This document shows, piece after piece, positions 26,501 to 35,500 of a stretch of 64,000 nucleotides of DNA. Under the pieces are notes generated by a model. That model was not told the origin of the DNA. It made no database searches and was given only the letters and a program-made list of their open reading frames with translations. Position 1 is the first letter of the stretch; each line of letters opens with the position of its first letter. The position numbers were made by a program, and so were the translations under genes. This DNA is from Clostridiales bacterium. Lineage in GTDB: Bacteria; Bacillota; Clostridia; Lachnospirales; Lachnospiraceae. Location of the stretch: the NCBI GenBank assembly GCA_020859985.1, contig JAJBVD010000030.1, positions 122,641 to 186,640 on the forward strand, in the 5' to 3' direction.

Positions 26501-29500
26501 AGTGTCGTCCCGTCAGCCGCGTATTTAGGCAAATCCTTCCAAGTATAAAACCAGTCTCCATTACTGTCCGCTGTCACTACTTCCGTCTCTGCCGCAGTAT
26601 TTCCATCCGGAACATATGCAGTCAGATCGGCATCATCTGGGAAGGTCTTTCCTGCAGATTTCAAAGTGTCCGGCGATACTGTCGAATAGTAAAGTTCAAA
26701 CGTTACACTTTCCGGAAGCAGAGCCTCATCGGTCACTGTTGTATTGTCATCACTGTATACCCAGTTTTTGTTTACTGTAACAGCAATTGTTTCCGGACCG
26801 GACGCCGTATTCGTAATCACGATCGTTCCATTGGTTGTTGTAACTTCCGAAGCAGTTGTACCTACTGTAGCAGAATCCTCCTTCAGCTGATAGGTTGTCA
26901 TATATTTCGTTGCGGCAACATCATTTTCTACCACATAATAGGTGCCTGCCGGAAGCGACGTCCATGTGTAAGTCCAGCCGGTAGAATCATACTTTCCGGA
27001 ATAATCGCCAGTAGTCACCTCTGCATTTGCGTTGCTTGCTCCGAGCGAAATCGTATCCAACGTTTCATCAACAGTAACAGTTGTCCCGTTCAGAGATGTG
27101 GTATACTTATGATGCAAGCTAACAGAAACAGTGGTATCCGCCAATTCGCTCTCCGAGAGCGCAGTAGTGCCATCGGAGGCAAACCATTGTTTTGTCACAG
27201 AGATATCCGCTTTTTTCGTATTAGTAATCGTCGCCGTTCCCGAAAAAGAAAGTTCATTATTCGAATACGTCACGAGGAATTGATCTGTAATATCTTCCTC
27301 ACCCGAAGCAACTGTTGCATCCGTCACCAACACTTCTGTTACATAATAATATTCATCAGTGCTGGTCAGCTTCTCCAGACCGGACCACTTCCCAGACCAG
27401 TTCTCCGATGCCGTCAGGACACGGTCTTTTATCGTATATTCGTTCTCATCGGCTCCGCCGCTTACCTGAACTTCCTTGTATGTACCTTCACTCGCGTCAT
27501 CTACAACATGCTTCCAGAGCCGTACGGTCACTTCATAATCCGCAAGACTGCTCTCATCTGCCATTGCCCAGCTCTTTGTTACTCCAATCTCCGTCGCCGA
27601 CGCATTATAAGCATTCGTTACTCTTACCGTTTCAATGCTGCCGTCCTCGCGGAAATACTGCTCATAGCTCGTCGTGTAACCCGCGCAATCGCCCTCCACA
27701 ACGTAGTAATACAACTGATTACCATCTGAATCATGTGTTGATAACGTATCCCAGCTATAGGTCCAGTTATTTGCTGACGATAGCGTAACTGTCCCTTCAG
27801 GAGTACATTCAGCACCCTTTTCGGTCGGTAATGCGCTGGTTACAGATACATATTCGCCGACGGGGTTGGTGGCAGCGACTTCTTTTTCTGTTACAGTCGT
27901 TTGTCCTGTACCTGGATATATATTAGTCTCACGATACAATGTTAATGTTTCATTAGCAGTAATACCTGCAACATCAAATGTCAGCGTATAATTTGAAGAA
28001 TCATATGAAACAAATTCGCCAACGACTGCGCCATTGCTATCCGTTAAATACCAAGCTGAGAGATCAGTAGCAGCTCCGTACAATTTTACACATATTGTAA
28101 CCGCTCCTGTTTTAGTAGTTCCGCTTCCCAAATCCTGTCCAATTCCGTACCCATCTGCCACTACAGTAACCGTATATTCTGTCCCACTATCCCCACTCTC
28201 CACCACATCCGGCGCAGTCGTAGAGCTGTACAGCGTCATCTGCACAGAAAGATCATCCGAGATTTCGCTGTCTGAAAGCGTATTCCCGTTCTCGTCCTTC
28301 CACACCTTCGTCACTTCAATACTGGTCGGTGTCTCCGCATTTGTAATGGTAATCGTTGCATCGCTATCAACGGAAATACTCTCCGCGTCCTCTGTTGCGG
28401 TCTGTGAACCGACCTGATAATATACCGTATAATTCTCTGGAACGAGCGTCGCTGTTGTAGCGTCATCATCCATCGATATCTCTTTCACACAGTAATCGCC
28501 ATTTGGCAGATTCAAGAACGATCCGGTCCATTGGTTATCATTGCTTAAAGTTAAAGTAACAATCTTATTATTCGCATCCTTATATGCCTCCCACGTACCC
28601 GTAGAGGATTTTGCGTAAAGCTGTACCGTGACACTCCAGTCATTGCTGATATCGGTCAGAGTTTTTCCGTTTACATCTGTCCATTTCTTTACCACTTCAA
28701 TATCCGTATTGCCGACGGTCGGACGGTTGGTCACTGTCACTTTGGAGATACTGCCATCTTTATTGTACGTATATGCGTATGTAGTCGCGCAGTTTGCTAC
28801 CGTTGTTTCCTCCACGTAATAATATAAAGTTTCTCCATTTTCATTTGTCAGCGGCAGATCCGTCCAGGCATACGTCCAGCTGTTAGAAAGGCTCAAATCT
28901 ACATAAGCAATTTCTGTTTCACTTGTGCTGTCCACCGGATTAATCAACGTACTGAACTCATAGTCTGAACCTTCTACATCCGTGATCTCATGATAAGAGC
29001 TTGTGGTATTAGGATAATACTCTTCAGGTGCTGTACTCGTATATTCAGTGGCCACCACATATGTAAAATATTGACTACTCGATATATCAACATTACGGAA
29101 TACCAAATACGCATTATCTCCGCTAGTCTCAGTCTCTATCGGATATATTTTATTTCCGTTACTGTCTAACAGATAAACAGAAGTCAGAACATCACTGCTC
29201 ATCCTGCTCAGCTGATATGAACTATAGCAAATTTTAATATCCGCAGCAGTCCCCATCACGACGCCTGTAGCTGTAAAAGCATTCCAACCAGATCCGGCAT
29301 AATATACGGTCACCGTTGTCCCCTGCTTTGCCTGGCTTTCACTCTCTGCCGTCGCCGGGTCTGTCGTGGAGCTGTACAGCTTCATGGTCACAGTGTCCGT
29401 CTTATGGTTCGAAGAGCCATCGCTCCATCTCTTCGTCACGCTGATCTCTGTTGAACCCTCTGTGTTCGTAATATAAATATCCGACGCACCAGAAGACGAA

Positions 29501-32500
29501 GCTCCGCCCATAGTCGTAGCCTCTGCCGGATCAGACTTGTCATCACCATCTACCTGTGAATCATATTTCACCGTACTGTAGGTAGCCGTGTAGGTCGATG
29601 TACTGATATTGGTCCCACTCATGGAAATCTCTTCCACATAGTATTCCCCGGCCGGCAGATCCGTCCACTCCACTTTTGCGTCGGTACTGGAGGAGGTGAT
29701 AGTCTTTGTCGGAGCGAGCGCATAGACCTCCCATTCCCCATCCGCGTTCTTTCTATAGAGCTGAAGGGTAATACTCCAGCTGGTAGGATTCTTTGTAGTT
29801 CCTTCTACATCTGTCCATTTCTTCTGCACCGTCACAGAAGTAGTCAGCGACTCACTGTTCAGGACGATCACGCCTGCAATGCTGCCATCCTCGTTGTAGG
29901 AATAGGAATAGCTGGTCTGATAATTCCCGGTCGTGACTTCTTTTACATAATAGTAATAAATATTTCCATCCTCGTCTGTACGCGGAAGATTATCCCATGT
30001 ATACGTCCAGTTCTTCCCGGACGACAATGTAACAATTGCGTCATCCACTTCACTGGTTAATACCTTTTCCGCGTCAGAGCATTTCCCGATGAGGCCCGTA
30101 TCATCCGCGATTTCACTCTCCGACGGCACGCCATTTGAACCGGTAACCGTAATCGAGCTTGCGGAATACGAATCATTCGTATGCAGCACAAGTACGCAGT
30201 CTGTCGTCAGATTGCTGATTGTAAATGTATAAATATACAGGCTGGTATCATTACTATCTATTGTGAATTCCGCGTCCGACACAACCGCTTTCCCGTCTGA
30301 CTCGCATGTCAGCGTAGGAGTAGAGGGAGAACTCCAGTTATGTATGGAAGCTTCTAAAGTCACCGTATCTCCGCTGATCTGCTTTGCAGTAAGAAGCGTC
30401 TGCGTACCGCTGCTGTTCTCCTTATACACGGTCACTGTCTTGATTGACTTTGACGGTCGGGTCGTGGAACGGTACAGCTGGATGTCTACTTCAGCCTCAG
30501 CAACCCCTTCGCCCCATACTTTGGTAACAGTCAGCTCTACCGGAATCTCCTGATTGTAGATTACAAGTGTTCCGCCGTCTGCAGATGTCAGAGCATCAGC
30601 CGCATCTGATACGGCACCGTTATTGGTCAGACCTACGGTCGGATTGTTCGCTATATCATCTCCATCCTTCACTACGTAGTAGCTCGTAGTAAAGGCTTCC
30701 TTCAGTGCTTCTTCTGACGCTTCGTCTGTAAATACCTCAACCACATAGTATTCACCCTGCAGCAGATTCGTCCAGATATAGGTCCAGCCATCCGTAGAAT
30801 AGCCATCCAGCTGCACGCCACCATTCGAAACTGCAGACTTATTAGTTCCCAGAGTGACGGGATCGCCATATGCGAGATCCTCCTCACCCGCGCTGTCTGC
30901 TTTCCGATACAGCTGTACCTGAACGGAATCCGGGTATCCCGAATCCATAACTTCGCCATTTCGGTCAACCCAGGTCTTTGTCACCGTGACCTTGGTTGTA
31001 TTGACCGTATTGGTAACAATGATCGGATCAGCAGTCGTGCCCGAAACACCAGCCTTCGATTCTGTGGTTGCAGTCTCATCGGCTCCATTTCCTGCGTAGC
31101 TTACCGTATACAGTTCTCCGGTACCTGCCTCCACCACGTAGTAGTAATACTGGCTATTACTTGTATTGTTTTCATAATACTTATCCAGATATTCCCAGGT
31201 ATAGGTCCAGTCCTCCCCGGCGGAAATCGTCACCGTGTCAACCAGTTCGCTGCTCGTTGGGATCGTCAGCTCCGGATCAGACTCCTGCTCACTTTCAAAC
31301 TGTGTCGGAGTCGTCGTAGAGCGATACAGTTCCAGCGTCACGGATGAAAGCAGACTCATCGCCGGATCGTTGTCCGAAATGGAAGTCGGCGTGGAAGTGT
31401 CAGCATCATAATACTGCCATTTCTTTTTCACTGTGACTGTCGTGTCGATATCTGCAAGGCGCTGATTCTTTACAATGCAGGAAATCGAGCCGTCACTGCC
31501 TGTAGTCGCTGAAACCTGATTGCCCCCATTTACGGTTGCGTTCGCTACATAATAGCCGCTCGGCACATTCGTCTCCTCAATCCAGTAAGTGTATTCGGTG
31601 TCATAAGAGCTGTACTGCGGCAGCGCGGCCCAGATATAGGACCAGTTGTTGGCACTCGAAAGGGTCACTGTCTCCTCGAAAGAAGAGTCGGTTACAGATC
31701 CATCCTCTAATTTTACGCTCGAATTATTAATGATGGAAAAAGAATCTGTCGTATACTCACACCACTGGTTTCCGATCGTCACCGTTATATTTTTTGTAGC
31801 ATAAAATTTCAGTTCTTCACAGGATACCCATATGTCATTATCGGCACTGTCTTTTCTCTGGTCAGTTCCCCATGAATAAGATGCTCCGACCGTTGCGGAA
31901 GATTCACTATCGGTGTAAGTGAAAGAAGTCAACCCTTCCAGATGGTTAAACCCAGGACTATCAATAGAAATAACAACCTGAGTCCCCTTCACGACCTGAG
32001 TTAACGTACTTGTATACTTCGAAGTACCGGTATTATTTTTATCCTCCACCACAACCGTCACGGTCACATATTCCGTTTCACTATTATTTGAATTCGCGGA
32101 GCCCCCTGTACTATAGCTCCTCTTCAATGTCACATCCACGCTGTCTTCCGGCGCGGAGTCATATGCTGTGCCGTCCGACTTCAACCACACCTTGTTCACA
32201 GTCGCGGGTACGGTACCGGTGGAAGAGATATTGGTCACGGTAATCTGCGCGTTGGCCGTATCGGCCGCGATCGGATTGCCATTGTTCGTATAGGAAACAG
32301 CCCACCCATCGGGTACATCCGTCTCCTCCACGGAATAGTAGATCAATTCAGCACCATCATAGATTGGAAGGTCTGACACAAGCGTACTCCATCCGTTCGC
32401 ACTAGACAGCGTTATACCACTCTGAAACAGTGTTTTGGTGCCATTCACCGTCTTATAAAGATCTACCGTGATGCTTGTAATCTCACTTTCCGATTCATCT

Positions 32501-35500
32501 GTCGGAGTATCGATCGTATTTCCGTTCGCGTCCTGCCATACCTTGCGAATCGCAAACTCTGTCTTTCCTTCGTCCTTCTGTTCGTTTTCTACAACTACGT
32601 ACGAATTGTTTTCAACAGTCAGCATATAGTCCGCATAATCCGTCTCCCATCCTTCGGGAGCGACGATGGTACTGCTGCTGTCATCCTGTACGTAAAAATA
32701 CATATAATCCGAAAGAATCTTGTAGCCTTCCGGAGCCTTTGTCTCCCGCAGACGGTACAGATAATTGTAAGAAATCAGATAAGATCCATCGCTGAGCTTA
32801 TCACCAAGCGGTACGGAACCAGATGAATCCGTCACAAAGGTATCCGTATCTCCGTTGTAAATAGTCTCCCAGGCTACGCCGTCAAAACGCTCCAGCGTAA
32901 ATTCCGCGCCTTCAAGCATTATGGTCGTATTCGAGCTGTCGCGCTTGTACAAGGTAATATTGGCGTAATTCTTTTTCGCTTCTGCCGAAGAGCCGCCCTC
33001 CTCGATCTGCGAACTGGTGGAATCCGAATTTCCCAGAGAACCGAGTCCTTCTACCTTTACAGAGTTTGTGACACTGAAAGAGTTATCCGGATCCTTCAAC
33101 AGCGTCTCAGCCCAGTCCGCAAAGGTCAGCTTATAGGAATAAGTCAGCTTATAATATGCGCCGTCCGGCACTTCCACAGTCAGGTACGCCTGATAATTGT
33201 AAACCGAAAGTGCGGAAGAAAGAATGTCTTCATTGCACAGCCCCCACTCCTCATTCTCATACTTATACAGATTCAACGAGCCCGGAACAAGATCGATATC
33301 CGTCACATAGTAGGCCCATTTATCGTAATTAAAAGCATTCGAAAAGGTATCCTTTACCGTTAGGGTACTCTGCTGCCCCTCTAACAGCGTCACTGCCTGC
33401 GGATTGATATATACCGCATATTCTACCGTATCGGTGCCTTCTTTATATTCGCCTGTCTTGCTGACATTGCTCGCGACCACGGTATTCGTCACAGTATCAC
33501 TGCTGGAATGATTGTCAGTATCCGTTGCTGTTACACTATTGGAAAAGCTCTGCTCGTATCCGTTCGCAAATGTAACATCCGGATCCGTGATCTGCACCGC
33601 ATAGTAAAGTACCATTGTGTAATTGGCTTCCGCTCCATTGATGGTGGTCTTATATACCTCTTCCGGAATGGTGATCGTCAGCTGATTATTTGTATCATCA
33701 TATTCTACCTTCACCAGAGTACTTCCGTCATTGCTGTCCGTATAGCTGGTCGCAGTCCCGCCATAGACATACCCGGAAGAAAGATACGCGTTCCTGCCAG
33801 TCGTCTCGCTGGTATTGGAGTACGGATACACATAATTCTTCGTATCGTAGGGCTGATAATAGAAATAAACGCCACCCAAAAACGCGTCTGTATCCGAATA
33901 ATTCAGCGTACCATCCCCGTTGACAGAGGAATACTTCCACTGTCCTATATAGAGCGTTGTCCCCTCCGGCAGAGTATCCGTAATGGTAATCGTACCGCCC
34001 GCGGAGTTGTTTTCATTTACGATCAGCTTATAGGTCAGAAGATACGGATCGTCATCCAGATTCTCATCCTGCAGATTCGCAAGCTCCGTTTTCAGGGTCG
34101 TCGTCCCGTCCGCATTGTATTTACTAACGAGTGTACCATCATCGCCCTTTCCTGCCGCCTCGTCGCTGACACTGTTGCCATCTTCTGTATAGGTACCGGT
34201 ATTGTAAGCCAGATCTGTGGTCGACGAATAGGACGTGTAGCTGATCAGCAGCTGCGCGCCATCATGATAGCTGATTCCATCCGTAAAGGTAATCTGGAAG
34301 CTGCTGACCTTATCTGTTGCATCCAGAGCAGAAAGGGCTTTGTCCGTAAAAGCATTTCCACTCGCATCCGTACCGGTGCAGACGACCGTATAAGTAGAAG
34401 AATCAACTGTATCCCCACCGATGGTCAGCGCCACTTTTTCCAGCATAGCCTTTGTAAACCAGTTTTTGCTGTTCGCCTGCTTGCTGGAGCTGTCTGAGAT
34501 CGTATCCGTAAAGGTACTGCCTTTGGCAAGCCCGTCTGTCGGAACGTCAATGCTGGTCGTCCACGAAAGGACGTAGCCTCCGTCGTAGTCTGTTCCTGTG
34601 TAAGCAGAACTGCCGGTAAATTCCTTGTCAAGCGTGTTCAGCGGGATCGTCACCTCCGCCGAATCCGAATGCTCTCCTATTGTTGCCGTGTTAGTATAGG
34701 TGTTAAAGAACGCGGAAACATTATCCGTGTCCACGGTCGTCGTGTACGTGATCGTGAATTCATTTGTGGTATCAATTGCTAACGAATAATTATCCCATGC
34801 CGTGTAATACGTACCATTTTTTAAAGTAAAGGACGACAATGACCAACCATTATTATAACTGTAATAGGGATATGTCACATACCCTTTTGTCTCAGTCAAT
34901 GTAAAAGAAACATCCGCCAAATCACCGACAGAGATGCCATTGTGCTCCAGAACGTCTCTCAGGGTCAGGCCGTCCAGATCACCATATCCGCCCTCGTTCA
35001 GCACGATCGTCCATGTGATCGTATTGCTGGAGGCATTGTAGGTACCGCTCTTGCTCACCCAATTGACATAATCCGATCCGACCCAGGTGGTATAATCATT
35101 ATCATACGTATACTTGGTACTGAAGTCATCGCTCACGATCACCTGGTTCATTGTGGTAAACGTCACCAGATCACCAGACGGAAGATCAGAGAGAATCAGC
35201 GTATATTCGATGACATAGTACTCCCCAGCTTCCAGTTCCGGCAGGGTACCCACCAGCTGCCCATTCGCATCTACGTCAAGCGTGGTGAGTTCGAGCTTCG
35301 TCTCTGTTACTTCGCCGCTGTCATCCGTGGTATATTTCGTGATCGAAGCCACCTTGAAATTCGTTGTATAGTCCAGATCGGTCGGCCAGAAAGACACCGC
35401 GTCTGTCAGGTCGATATCCCCTTTGGTACCCATTGTGGTGCTGACTGTCACCGTATAGGTATTCGTGACCGTCCCATTCTCTCTGTCAAGCACAGGAGAG

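Noticed and set aside
26062..27729. Long plus-strand frame (555 codons) opposite the giant adhesin
   Set aside because: It is antisense to clearly coding Cna-B repeats, rich in Cys/Arg/Ile from reverse Thr/Val/Ala codons, and has no ribosome binding site or family features. Other antisense frames in 23.5-37.7 kb have the same explanation.
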